DNA of 64,000 bases from Neobacillus sp. YX16 (GTDB taxonomy: Bacteria; Bacillota; Bacilli; Bacillales; Cytobacillaceae), in contig NZ_CP126115.1 of assembly GCF_030123505.1 (NCBI RefSeq), positions 3,486,001 through 3,550,000 of the forward strand. Reading direction: 5' to 3'. The notes beneath the pieces were generated by a model that was given only the letters and a program-made list of their open reading frames with translations, had not been told where the DNA came from and ran no database searches. Shown piece by piece: positions 8,575 through 17,632 of this stretch. How positions within the stretch are numbered: the stretch's first letter is position 1; each line of letters begins with the position of its first letter. A program made the translations under genes and the position numbers.

Positions 8575-8660
8575 TGGCTAGCCTCTCCATTCTCTCATTT
8601 TCATTTATTAATAATAGCATACCTATTAGTTAATAAGTTAGTTATAGTAAAAACGTTTTC

Positions 8661-8708
8661 AAAGCCAAAAGGCACCTGAATAAGTCAGATGCCTTTTGGC
8701 TTTTTATT
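8661..8708. terminator. Bidirectional intrinsic terminator
   Basis: AAAGCCAAAAGGCA pairs with TGCCTTTTGGCTTT (arms extended by CTGA/TCAG), with T-rich flanks. It lies between the UvrA-like gene and the 56-aa membrane peptide. Confidence 0.85.
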
Positions 8709-8735
8709 TTATATATTTATTTTGCTTTTGTAAAA

Positions 8736-8906
8736 TTAAACTGCTTGTTTCATAGATTGTGTAGGATTCACAGTTATGTTTTGAAGTTGAGATTCTAACT
8801 GAGCTAAATCAGATTCATCTCTCTCCTTAAGTTTATCAAAAATAACAACCGTAATATAATAGGAACCTATGAAATAACCGATACACATCAACCAAGTAAG
8901 AAACAT
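8736..8906 (-). CDS. 56-aa membrane peptide, hypothetical
   Basis: Minus-strand frame starting ATG at 8906 after AAGGGGGAAATAAA, a strong ribosome binding site. The first 25 residues are one hydrophobic span (MFLTWLMCIGYFIG...). They are followed by a charged stretch (DKLKERDESD) and a polar Gln/Asn-rich tail ending KQAV. One N-terminal membrane anchor with a short cytosolic tail is the likely topology. The terminator at 8661 follows. No family recognised. It is divergent from the RacA-like gene. Confidence 0.55.
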   Translation of the reverse strand: MFLTWLMCIGYFIGSYYITVVIFDKLKERDESDLAQLESQLQNITVNPTQSMKQAV

Positions 8907-9037
8907 TTTATTTCCCCCTTTGTTAGTAACTTACGTTTATTTTAAGGGATTCCTACACCTCTCTGATGTGATATAAATCACGAAAAATAGTATTGAATGA
9001 AATTTTTTATCATTTGTTGTTTCTTTTTTATTAAGAG

Positions 9038-9110
9038 AAGTTAACATTCTAATTACAAATCGTTTACTATCTGCTGGTTCGACAAATTTAAAAAAATAGC
9101 TTGGTATAAT
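9038..9110 (+). promoter_or_regulatory. Promoter with perfect 0A box (copy 2)
   Basis: TTCGACAAA at 9078-9086, then TGGTATAAT (extended -10) ending 9110, with the same 20-base gap as the copy at 5136-5208 and long stretches of identity upstream (AAGTTAACATTCT). It drives the MerR/coiled-coil gene at 9170. Confidence 0.7.
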
Positions 9111-9169
9111 GGCTTTATCTTGCATAGAAGACTTTACATAAATATGTCTAATAGCGGAGGTGTATTGAT

Positions 9170-9727
9170 ATGTCGGAAATACATTCACCAAGTCACGTAC
9201 AAGAATTACTTGGAATCGATAGCCATACATTACGAAAGTATGCCACTCTATTAGAAGGACACGGTTATAAGATTTACCGCAATCATAGAGGCCACAGGGG
9301 ATATTTTGATAAGGATATTACAACGATTCGGAAATTTATTGAATTCACCGGTCAAGAGGGTATGACGTTGGAACTTTCAGCACAAGCGGTAATTTCGTGG
9401 AATTCTGAAGAAAATAAAAATGTCATCAGGACAGAAGAAGAAACGGTACAATCTCCCCCACCTGACCCAGAAATCATACAGAATAATAATCTTGATGAAT
9501 TGTTGGAAAGATTAGAACATTTGGAGCAAATTAACATGGATTTAATCAAACATCTGAAGGAGAAGGCAGTAAGGGAAGCTTATCTAGAAGAGAAGATTAA
9601 TCAAATAGTGAAGTATGTAGAACGTTCGGAACAACTGTTAGAGGAACGAAGCAAAATGATGTTGGAGGAAACAAGACAGCAAATTGCAGCCGCCCATCTA
9701 AAGAAATGGTGGAAATGGTGGAAATGA
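9170..9727 (+). CDS. RacA-like MerR-HTH coiled-coil DNA-binding protein
   Basis: 185 residues: an N-terminal MerR-type winged helix (residues about 5-70; DSHTLRKYATLLEGHGYKI, then an HRGYFD wing). An acidic/proline linker follows (about 85-105), then a long coiled coil (about 108-165, heptads rich in L, E, K) and a basic Trp-rich tip (KKWWKWWK). The layout matches RacA and DUF3967-type proteins; RacA bridges the chromosome origin to the cell pole at sporulation. The Trp/Lys tip could contact membrane. The upstream 0A box fits a sporulation-onset role, because racA itself is Spo0A-dependent. It may be a RacA paralogue rather than the orthologue. The ribosome binding site is GCGGAGGTG. Confidence 0.65.
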   Translation: MSEIHSPSHVQELLGIDSHTLRKYATLLEGHGYKIYRNHRGHRGYFDKDITTIRKFIEFTGQEGMTLELSAQAVISWNSEENKNVIRTEEETVQSPPPDPEIIQNNNLDELLERLEHLEQINMDLIKHLKEKAVREAYLEEKINQIVKYVERSEQLLEERSKMMLEETRQQIAAAHLKKWWKWWK

Positions 9728-10199
9728 GAAAGCAGTGGGTTGGATAAGCATGGTTTACAGGTCATGGAATCTATGATAAGAATAATGAACCAAGCAGCTC
9801 TTTTTTTCAAGTATTAATTTATTCTATACAGATATAACCTTATTTATTTACATTTTGCCTTTTATGTCATAATACAAAGCCACAATCACCTCAATACTAT
9901 TATCAATAGAACTTAGGCGTTCTCTTGAAACTGTTACCATTCATAAATAGAATTGGGCCGACAAAATATGTCTGAAACCAAAAGTATATCTATCATGAAG
10001 TTGGGAATTGACATAACTTACAACAGCAAGTTTCCCAGCTTTATTCAGAAATATCTTGAACTTCATTATATGGACAAATGATTCCGATCTCCATTTTATA
10101 TGTTTCAAACCAGTGCAGCTCATATAGGAAAAGGTTACCATTAATAATATCGCCAATGTTCTCCATCCTATAAAGGAAAATATATTTGGAGGTAATTTC
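9728..10199. other. Intergenic region
   Basis: Long AT-rich gap. A minus-strand frame over 9941-10360 overlaps the CBS gene and has no ribosome binding site, so I treat it as a shadow. The last bases hold GGAGG for the CBS gene. No clear terminator or repeat was found. Confidence 0.4.
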
Positions 10200-10634
10200 A
10201 TGGCACAATTAAGAGATATCATGACATCAAATGTTGTTACAGTTACCGAAACACAAACCGTACAGGAAGCTGCAGCGTTAATGAGCGAATATAATATTGG
10301 AGCTATCCCAGTAGTTAATAACAGCAGACAAATAGTTGGAATGGTAACGGATCGTGACATTACCCTTCGTACGACAGCACAAGGAGAAAATGCACAAACA
10401 CCAGTCTCTCAAGTAATGACTGCACAGCAAATCGTACAAGGAACACCTGATATGGATGTTCATCAAGCAGCAAACTTAATGGCAGAGCAGCAAATTCGCC
10501 GATTGCCGGTAATCGAAAATGGGCAAATAGTAGGAATGGTTGCTTTAGGTGATCTAGCAGTACAAAATCAATTTGCAAATGAGGCAGAACAAGCATTACA
10601 AAGTATTTCCACGCCTTCTGCACCTCAACAATAG
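10200..10634 (+). CDS. Tandem CBS-domain protein
   Basis: 144 residues with two CBS motifs. CBS1 (about 6-60): DIMTSNVVTV, AALMSEYNIGAIPVV, VGMVTDRDI. CBS2 (about 70-130): VMTAQQIVQGTPD, AANLMAEQQIRRLPVIE, VGMVALGDLA. It ends in a Pro/Ser/Gln-rich tail. It resembles the YhcV-type stand-alone CBS pairs of Bacillus, which bind adenine nucleotides and are often stress- or stationary-phase induced. No other domain is fused. Strong GGAGG ribosome binding site at 7-8 bases. It is a single-gene unit ended by the terminator at 10716. Confidence 0.85.
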   Translation: MAQLRDIMTSNVVTVTETQTVQEAAALMSEYNIGAIPVVNNSRQIVGMVTDRDITLRTTAQGENAQTPVSQVMTAQQIVQGTPDMDVHQAANLMAEQQIRRLPVIENGQIVGMVALGDLAVQNQFANEAEQALQSISTPSAPQQ

Positions 10635-10715
10635 TAAGAGTTTATTTTTAATGACATAAAATTATTAGCACAGATCAGGCTTTGGGTTGATGTTATGGAC
10701 CTTTTCTGGAGTATT

Positions 10716-10765
10716 GAAAAAAGCCCAATTTCTTAATTTAATGCTAAGAAATTGGGCTTTTTAAT
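10716..10765. terminator. Bidirectional intrinsic terminator
   Basis: AAAAAGCCCAATTTCTTA pairs with TAAGAAATTGGGCTTTTT, flanked by A and T runs. It separates the convergent CBS and patatin genes. Confidence 0.9.
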
Positions 10766-10815
10766 TTTGGTATTTCCTTAATATTGTAAATTCGAGTTTT
10801 GCTGGTGGTGCCACT

Positions 10816-11739
10816 TCATAAATTCCATATTGCTCTTTGCATTCTTTTAATCTTATGTTGATCAAAATCCCATTTTGATAAAAAGTCTTTTGTGGAAGTA
10901 TAGCCTGATTTATAGAGAATATCAATTTCAGCCTCACTCAATTCAAAATCAGTTGTGTTGATGTTCCCAGACCAAATTTTAATGGTACGTTCATTTGTTT
11001 CTTGGTTCAAATGTCGTAAATCATGGGCTTGAAGCATCGTTTTAAATATATTTTTGAAAAGGTGAAGCGGCGTTGGTATAACGGCATCTATGTTAACTTT
11101 ATCTTTCACAAGTCGAAAGCCAAACGTTGGAAACCGTGGGTTGTCCGTATCGAATATCCATATTGGAAAGTTACTAAGTAAGCCACCATCTAAAATATAG
11201 GATTTTTTACGGTCTTTTGATTTCCAAATAACCGGACGGAAGAAAAATGGTATAGAAGCGCTCATCATAACAGCCGTTGAAACTTTTAGATCTGAAGGCG
11301 TCATCCTATAACGATCTAAATCATCTGGCAAAATAAGCATTTGGCCATTCGAGACATCTGAAGCAATAATCTTTAACTTTCCATCTGGAAGATCTGCAAA
11401 TGTCTTAATTCCTTTTTCTGAAAGAAGTAAATCCACCCATGTTTCCAAATAATCATTTTTATAGATTCCAAGATTAATCATTAGTTCAAGCAAGCTGCCA
11501 AAAATGGGAATTCGATTCAAAATCGTCCTGCCACGAAGTTTTGAAAAATCAAGTTCTTTAAGATGCTTTCTAATCTCATAGCTTTTATAACCGCTTGCCA
11601 AAAGAGCAGCGATTACGGCTCCAGCTGATGTTCCAGCTATTCTTTGCCATTCTACCTTTTCCTCTTCCATCGCTTGAATCGCTCCAACAAAAGCAATCCC
11701 TCTAGCTCCACCACCTTCAAAAACAGCATCTGCCTTCAA
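10816..11739 (-). CDS. Patatin-like phospholipase
   Basis: 307-residue serine lipid hydrolase of the patatin/RssA class. It has the oxyanion motif GGGARG (9-14), the nucleophile elbow GTSAG (36-40, Ser38) and a DGG motif with the catalytic Asp in the middle of the protein (DGGLLSNFPIW). It has no signal peptide or membrane span, so it is probably cytosolic or peripheral. The substrate is unknown; the family hydrolyses acyl chains of phospholipids. Start is TTG with GAGGTGGG upstream. It is monocistronic, convergent with the CBS gene. Confidence 0.88.
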   Translation of the reverse strand: MKADAVFEGGGARGIAFVGAIQAMEEEKVEWQRIAGTSAGAVIAALLASGYKSYEIRKHLKELDFSKLRGRTILNRIPIFGSLLELMINLGIYKNDYLETWVDLLLSEKGIKTFADLPDGKLKIIASDVSNGQMLILPDDLDRYRMTPSDLKVSTAVMMSASIPFFFRPVIWKSKDRKKSYILDGGLLSNFPIWIFDTDNPRFPTFGFRLVKDKVNIDAVIPTPLHLFKNIFKTMLQAHDLRHLNQETNERTIKIWSGNINTTDFELSEAEIDILYKSGYTSTKDFLSKWDFDQHKIKRMQRAIWNL

Positions 11740-12002
11740 CTATTTCCCACCTCGCGATAAGTGTCATTAATTTGAAAATTATTGGGATCGTTAATAGATA
11801 AAATAAATCTTGATATTCCCCTTTACTCTCCATATTACAAATAATTGTTAAAACTTTAAAGCAATAAAAAAATTTATTATAGACTATAATAAAACAGAAC
11901 TGAGTACCTACTTAATTATTGATACCTCGGGGATTAATCCCTAGGCAATCAAACTAAAAGAGAGCGATTTTAAGATCACCCTCCTTTAAACTAGTAAAGC
12001 TA

Positions 12003-13583
12003 TTAACACCACAAACCTCCCAATAACCAAGGACGATTTCGATAGGGACCAATCGGAATTTGAATTAAGCTGGTTTTTCCTTGTGGGTCCATCTTGTAAA
12101 GTTCATCACACAGGTTGGAATCATATCCCAGGAGCGGGTGCCCCCCCATTCCACTTGCTGCTGCCAATAAGAGTAATCGTTGCACGAGCATCCCTGCCTC
12201 CATTTGTTGGATTCGATATCCTCTGTATCCGAGTGTAGTTTTATAATAATCCTTAACTCCTGTTACATGTATGCAGAGTGGCACTTGGAGCAAATTTACA
12301 TTATATAACGACATACCAGATTGCAGTAGGAGTCGATGATCTCCTAGATGGACCGGACGTAATGCATGGGCAGTGCTGTCATATTGATACGCACCATTAG
12401 GAATTCCTTCAACATTATACAAACAGACATTCAGTGACACACGCGGCTTATGCTTCTGATGGACAACCTCCAAATCATTTCGATACAAAAAGGAATCCAT
12501 TGCCTCGTGTAGCAGATTTGCCAGTTCGACTTGACTTACCTTTCCCAAAATGAAATCCATATCTGGAGAAAATCTCTTTCGGCAAACAGACCCCAAATCA
12601 TACGACAACCTCTCTGGATGTGGAAGAGCTACCGCTTTACCCTCACAATTCCCATTCTCCTTTGCCTCGATCAATGGAAACAAAGTTGTAGAATCCAGCA
12701 TGGACGCTTCATTTAACTTCGTTAACATCGGATACTCTTTAACCCTCTGTGACCGAACGTACTGGTTTGGTTGAATCTGTTTCAATTCTCTGCACAACTC
12801 CGCTGCAGAAACTATTCTGTCCTTTTCGCTTCCGTTAGCTGACCAAATGGTAGGTTCAACCGATAGGGGGATGACCGAATAGACGGTCTCCTCCTTCTCA
12901 GATAAACCAAGCAAATGATTCATGGCCCGATCTAGAAATTGGAAGTATACCCCCGTTTCGAAGCCAAACCTTTTCGATACTTCTAACAACTGTCCCATCA
13001 ACACACCTGCATCTAATCCCTGCAGTCTGTAGGCAAAGTTATTGTATTTAAAAAAATTTTTCCAAAACATGGTCGATACAAAAACCGTCCCAAAACATGC
13101 TGAAATGTCACATCGATTACCAAGTGCCCTGGCAATATAGGAATCAAAATTTCCTTCCCGCAGCAATACTAAGCGATGGTGTGCCACATCATAATGATAT
13201 ACCCCATTTGGCAAATCCTCGATTTTTAAATAAATGTATAATTCGTTTGGATACAGCGCTCCACCCGAGGGAGCAAACCTTCTGTACGATTGCATGACTT
13301 CTGTATGGTCTGTATCATCCAAGCTAAAGACAGATTGGCTAAATTGAGTAAGGCCGTAAACATACCAAAGGAAATGCCCGATTATCCGCTGGTCAGGCAT
13401 GAAGGGCTGCTTCAGTTCATCAAGTGTCAGTGGTACTTCTATGGATAATGGTACAACTGGTAATCCGCGGTATAGCTTATAAGGAAGTGGTTTATCCTCC
13501 CAATCCACATCCCAATTTGGAATGCTTGCCTTCTCAATATCAAAATGTAAATTGTGCAAAAACTCTTCTAGACTCATACTCAA
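12003..13583 (-). CDS. SagB/ThcOx-type azoline dehydrogenase, double domain
   Basis: 526 residues, about twice the length of a simple SagB. Two nitroreductase-fold regions appear in tandem: residues about 60-240 (RRFAPSGGALYPNELYIY, then GLDAGVLMGQLLEVSKRFG) and about 340-520 (NVCLYNVEGIPNGAYQYD, then QMEAGMLVQRLLLLAAASG). In such enzymes FMN oxidises thiazolines and oxazolines to aromatic thiazoles and oxazoles. It is the last gene of the bacteriocin operon, 18 bases after the YcaO gene, with AGGAGGGATTGAGT before ATG. The domain pairing matches enzymes of the thiazole-bacteriocin clusters of Bacillus. I did not verify which half keeps the FMN and base residues. Confidence 0.85.
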   Translation of the reverse strand: MSMSLEEFLHNLHFDIEKASIPNWDVDWEDKPLPYKLYRGLPVVPLSIEVPLTLDELKQPFMPDQRIIGHFLWYVYGLTQFSQSVFSLDDTDHTEVMQSYRRFAPSGGALYPNELYIYLKIEDLPNGVYHYDVAHHRLVLLREGNFDSYIARALGNRCDISACFGTVFVSTMFWKNFFKYNNFAYRLQGLDAGVLMGQLLEVSKRFGFETGVYFQFLDRAMNHLLGLSEKEETVYSVIPLSVEPTIWSANGSEKDRIVSAAELCRELKQIQPNQYVRSQRVKEYPMLTKLNEASMLDSTTLFPLIEAKENGNCEGKAVALPHPERLSYDLGSVCRKRFSPDMDFILGKVSQVELANLLHEAMDSFLYRNDLEVVHQKHKPRVSLNVCLYNVEGIPNGAYQYDSTAHALRPVHLGDHRLLLQSGMSLYNVNLLQVPLCIHVTGVKDYYKTTLGYRGYRIQQMEAGMLVQRLLLLAAASGMGGHPLLGYDSNLCDELYKMDPQGKTSLIQIPIGPYRNRPWLLGGLWC

Positions 13584-13601
13584 TCCCTCCTAGTGATGCG
13601 C

Positions 13602-15548
13602 TTATGGAAACGGATGCGGATGCGGATTAAGCTGTTCAGCGGTCAGTGGTTCTTGCGAATATCCAAGTTCCATAGGGACCCTGAATACCCTATCCAGCCC
13701 AGTTACGCGAGTAAGGTGATGTCCAAATGTCATTGGCAGCATCCCCGGAATCAGCACTTTTACGCAATACAATTCGTTTCGGGCCGTTTCCGGAGTCGTC
13801 TGGTCAACCACAATGACATCGAGATTTAATCTACGAAACACTTGAACTATATCCTGAAGATCATCGGTAAGATCTAAATGTGTTGACTTCCACTTAAATT
13901 CCTCATTAAAAGTTCGCAATGGACGACGATCGTCCAGCAAAAACTGCAGGCGCTCTTCTGCTTGCGGCAAACCGTACAGCATTCCATGATCATCCATTTG
14001 CTGCACCAAGGTAGAATCCTGCAGCATTCGAACATATTCCTCCTGGTTCGCCTCTAATTTCTCATCCAATGACAGCATCATACCAGCTAACTCGTGAACC
14101 GCCGTTTTCACTGCCCGTACTGGGTCCAAATGAGATCCGGCCGCACAAATAAGATTTATCCCTTTTTCCTTTCTGTTCTTCGCTATGGCCAAGATACTTG
14201 GAATTCCATGCTCCATCGTTGAGTTATACAAATGTAGATCATATTCCGCGACTGCACGCATCCGTTCTATCATTAACTGAAGCTCTTGGTCTTCAATGGA
14301 GGCTGGATCCAGACGTGGGAGGGGCATCTGCGCGTACCACGTCATCAGGAACGAATCACGTTCCACCACTTCCAAAATACCGTAGAGAATGGCCTCTTCT
14401 AGACTTCCGCCCAACGCACATCCATTAGAAGTTTCATAGACAAATCCTCGTGATCCCGAGCCCAAGCTATAATAAGCAAGCAGCTCTGGAACCAGAATCG
14501 GACGCTCTTGTAAAAACGAATATCCCCATACCCAATCAATCGGGCGATCTGGATCAAATTCTGTAAATGGAAAACCAGGTCTCTCATACTGTTCTTTTTC
14601 GTGCACACCAACCTCGATTGGATTGAGTGCTTGCTTTTTCAAATGATTATAACTGTCATGAACCACTGTCCGTTTTCCACGAGGCTCAAGTCCACAGTAC
14701 CGCTCCAACCCTTCTAAAATGGCCGTCAATTCACTAACAGCGAATGAGTTTGTACGGCCTGCTGTTCGTTCGTCCCCCTCGAATAAAGGCAAATTGACAC
14801 TTACATCAGCAAATGTGTGCACGAGGTTAACCATTTTATCATTCAAAAGGCCTGTTCGTTGATCAAGATAGTCATTAGCGAGAACCTCATTCAGGTCATC
14901 TAACGAACGGCTGCGATAACTGTCGCTGGTAACCTTCGGACTTTGCTGCAGAGAAATTCGAGCCATCTCTGGTGTATCTTCAGGTAATGAACTACAAACC
15001 TGACACAAGGGGACTGGCAGAAACCTGTGCCAGGAACTCTTCAATGTTTTCAGATTGAGAAAAAATACCTTTTCTTCAGATTGGGCCTGATTACCTCTAA
15101 TAATCTTTTGGACCTCAGCCAGTAATAGGTGCGCCAAGTGAAGAAGACTCGTACGTGTGGCCCAGGGTTCCTGCTGCATTTCTCCTGTTAACTCTAACCT
15201 CTTTTGTATTTCCCACATCTCTCTACGGTCGTGTCCTGTCATAAGACGCCTCATATCTGTACATTGTGAACAACCTTGTGTACCCGGACGAACAAGCGGA
15301 CCTATTACGCCCTCTCCAAATGAAACAAAACCTCTTAGCCAAGGAGTATGGGTTCGATAAAACACCTCTTCTGCTTTTTGATGAACAGAGGGATTCCATG
15401 CATCATGTAAAACCAATGCCAAATCAATCCTTCCGGGTACGATTGCCCCAAAATCGGTTTGGCGAAATACCAAGTATTGTGATGAAAGCTCCTTACACAT
15501 GTGGTCTGCCAGCAGTCCCTCTCCTACAACCAACATGACAGCACTCAC
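13602..15548 (-). CDS. YcaO cyclodehydratase of the bacteriocin cluster
   Basis: 648 residues. The N-terminal 200 or so form a leader-recognition and ThiF-like part (MLVVGEGLLADHMCKEL, a CSQCTDMRR motif and a CQVC motif). The rest is a YcaO domain that uses ATP to activate peptide amides for Cys/Ser ring closure. The C-terminus NPHPHPFP is the proline-rich PxPxP end typical of azoline-forming YcaO proteins. GTG start at 15548 with GAGGAGG; its GTGA overlaps the TGA of the upstream gene by 4 bases, so translation is probably coupled. It works with the products at 15545-17464 and 12003-13583 on the precursor at 17633. Confidence 0.88.
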   Translation of the reverse strand: MSAVMLVVGEGLLADHMCKELSSQYLVFRQTDFGAIVPGRIDLALVLHDAWNPSVHQKAEEVFYRTHTPWLRGFVSFGEGVIGPLVRPGTQGCSQCTDMRRLMTGHDRREMWEIQKRLELTGEMQQEPWATRTSLLHLAHLLLAEVQKIIRGNQAQSEEKVFFLNLKTLKSSWHRFLPVPLCQVCSSLPEDTPEMARISLQQSPKVTSDSYRSRSLDDLNEVLANDYLDQRTGLLNDKMVNLVHTFADVSVNLPLFEGDERTAGRTNSFAVSELTAILEGLERYCGLEPRGKRTVVHDSYNHLKKQALNPIEVGVHEKEQYERPGFPFTEFDPDRPIDWVWGYSFLQERPILVPELLAYYSLGSGSRGFVYETSNGCALGGSLEEAILYGILEVVERDSFLMTWYAQMPLPRLDPASIEDQELQLMIERMRAVAEYDLHLYNSTMEHGIPSILAIAKNRKEKGINLICAAGSHLDPVRAVKTAVHELAGMMLSLDEKLEANQEEYVRMLQDSTLVQQMDDHGMLYGLPQAEERLQFLLDDRRPLRTFNEEFKWKSTHLDLTDDLQDIVQVFRRLNLDVIVVDQTTPETARNELYCVKVLIPGMLPMTFGHHLTRVTGLDRVFRVPMELGYSQEPLTAEQLNPHPHPFP

Positions 15549-17464
15549 GTTAATCCCTCCTCTTGAACCAATACCCCAAATATCCCTGCCAATCCCTCTT
15601 TGAAAAATGGTTCTAGTTCGATTTCATATACCAACAGCTGCTTCCCGTTCCGTTCCAAGATTTCTATCGCATTCAGTAGGTTCTCGGATGGTCTTCTCTC
15701 TTCACAGGCAGGGATTTCAATGCTTAGCGGCACTTTTTCATCCAGAATCATGGATGACACCTCCAGGGATCGTGCCATAACGAATTCCTCTTCATTTTGC
15801 ACATTGAAAATTGCTTGTTGCAGAGCATTTCGTAATGCCATTGTGATATTCAAATCGACACTGCCATACCATCCATCGTCGGTACCAATCCACACAACCG
15901 GGAATCCACACACTTCCTCGCTAATTCCTATAGTCGGTGCTCCCCGCAACGTCTTTAGTGCCTGCAAATAATACTGACAGCGTTTATCTTCTACCATACT
16001 TAACTCCACAGGGAAGACAGAATACTCTTCTTCAAGGCTTTGTTTGATTAACTCCTCGTCTAAGAATCTTTGTAATCCCCGGCAAACACTTTCCGAGAAT
16101 GTTTCACCTGCTCCCACCTCCACTTCGGGAGGTAGATCGAGCGCTCCGACTAGTTGTGATGCATAATTTTCAATTCCGGACAAACCCGCTTCCCTTCTTG
16201 CCTCCTCATGTGTCAGACCTGTACAGACAATTTCACCCAATAGTTCAGCGGGCCTATATGCCAATGGGTTGACTGGCTGAACACGGCACTGAGCCAATGG
16301 CAGCTGCTTTAAGTCACCCTCCTCCCAAATGTGAAAAATTCCGGATACCTCAGATGTCAAATGGTTAAAGGAAAGGAGTAATTTACCCGGATCTCCTCTT
16401 TCGGTTCCTTGTGCTAATCGCTTATCTATATCTTCAACCAATCTAGAAGATGTTTGTCCTGTCACCAGCGGATGAGGCATAAATGAATGCCAGTTTCCTT
16501 CTAACGTTTCTAAATCTAGAAGATAAAATTGATTCTTCTGTTCCTTTTCGGTCACACCCGTAACATCTTTAAACAATTCAAATACGATGACATTTGCCAG
16601 CATGGCTAAAGGTGTCAAAGAAGGAGCATTATCTTTCTGTTCTCTTAAGAGAGCCCCTTGATGAATACGTCGCCATGCAGACTCCCAGTCGGCCTCTGAG
16701 TCTGAATGTACTAACGGACCCGCTAAACCCGCCTGCTCTAAACATATAGCAGGGAGAAACACTTTCTTCTCTTCCTTGCTAACCCTATGTAGAAGTCGGA
16801 GTTCCTCTACATCATCCTGTTCTGACACATATAAAATATAATCAAACGGTTTCACTATTTCCTCCCAAGAACTGTCGCCCTGCTTGTTTAGTGTGACCTC
16901 CTCTATCTCCACATCAGGGTCGGTTTTACGGGCATGTGCCACGAGTTCCATCAACCGCTGTCTATTGGTCTGATCACTGGCAGTAATCAACATTTGGAAC
17001 CGGGGCAATCCGGAATCAAGTAACGCCGCAGCCAACGAAACAAAAAAAGGACCAGAGCCAACTGCTAACACTTTTGTTTGACGATAGTTCTGAAAACGGA
17101 AACCACCTGAATCAAGCAAATTATCCACAAATTCAATTTGAGAGGCATACTTTTTTAGAACCTGTTCCTTCAATTGATGCGGACGGTCTTGGCTCACATC
17201 TCGAACAAACCCATTTCGATAAAGAGCTTCTGCAATTTCAAACACTCTATCTGAGTATGCAGCCGGTAAACCGTTTGTCAAATACTCCAAGGTGTACTCG
17301 CCATTAAACATGGGGATCAGCTTTTCAACCCATTGATCGATCATACTGCCTTCCATACGGAACGAGCTTACATTGTTCCGAAAAAACACACCATTGTTTG
17401 GATCAGGGAGAAAAAACGTGTCCCTTTTCACTTTCAGACGCATAGAAGGGTTCATATTCGTCAT
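15545..17464 (-). CDS. Thiazole-containing bacteriocin maturation protein
   Basis: 639 residues, first biosynthetic gene after the precursor. It matches the 'putative thiazole-containing bacteriocin maturation protein' type found beside YcaO genes in Bacillus. The N-terminal part (1-110) looks like a RiPP recognition or E1-like winged helix segment (MNPSMRLKVKRDTFFLPDP). It is followed by a Rossmann-like stretch (VLAVGSGPFFVSLAAALLDSG, about 130-150). No adenylation active site is evident. It probably recruits the leader peptide to the cyclodehydratase. The ribosome binding site is GGAGGAAACCA. It is separated from the precursor gene by an attenuator-like hairpin at 17554-17582. Confidence 0.8.
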   Translation of the reverse strand: MTNMNPSMRLKVKRDTFFLPDPNNGVFFRNNVSSFRMEGSMIDQWVEKLIPMFNGEYTLEYLTNGLPAAYSDRVFEIAEALYRNGFVRDVSQDRPHQLKEQVLKKYASQIEFVDNLLDSGGFRFQNYRQTKVLAVGSGPFFVSLAAALLDSGLPRFQMLITASDQTNRQRLMELVAHARKTDPDVEIEEVTLNKQGDSSWEEIVKPFDYILYVSEQDDVEELRLLHRVSKEEKKVFLPAICLEQAGLAGPLVHSDSEADWESAWRRIHQGALLREQKDNAPSLTPLAMLANVIVFELFKDVTGVTEKEQKNQFYLLDLETLEGNWHSFMPHPLVTGQTSSRLVEDIDKRLAQGTERGDPGKLLLSFNHLTSEVSGIFHIWEEGDLKQLPLAQCRVQPVNPLAYRPAELLGEIVCTGLTHEEARREAGLSGIENYASQLVGALDLPPEVEVGAGETFSESVCRGLQRFLDEELIKQSLEEEYSVFPVELSMVEDKRCQYYLQALKTLRGAPTIGISEEVCGFPVVWIGTDDGWYGSVDLNITMALRNALQQAIFNVQNEEEFVMARSLEVSSMILDEKVPLSIEIPACEERRPSENLLNAIEILERNGKQLLVYEIELEPFFKEGLAGIFGVLVQEEGLT

Positions 17465-17553
17465 TGGTTTCCTCCTTAGCCGAAGCTTTTTCTCATATTT
17501 ATCATCACTATCATCCTATGTATCGTAATTTGTCCCTTATGTTAATTGTTGTA

Positions 17554-17582
17554 GTGAAAAGCCCCTACAATGTTGTAGGGGC
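17554..17582 (-). terminator. Attenuator between precursor and modification genes
   Basis: GCCCCTACAA pairs with TTGTAGGGGC around a 2-base loop and is followed on the minus strand by only TTTTCA. A leaky terminator of this kind would make the precursor more abundant than its enzymes, a common arrangement in RiPP operons. Confidence 0.75.
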
Positions 17583-17632
17583 CCTTCACCTCTTCATATG
17601 CAATCGGAGTTTTCGTTAGAGATTGAAAACCA

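Noticed and set aside
9941..10360. 139-codon minus-strand frame
   Set aside because: Overlaps the CBS gene antisense, lacks a ribosome binding site and has no family-like pattern.
11930..11941. GGGATTAATCCC palindrome before the SagB gene end
   Set aside because: A perfect 12-mer but with no loop or T-run and no gene start close by; no role can be supported.
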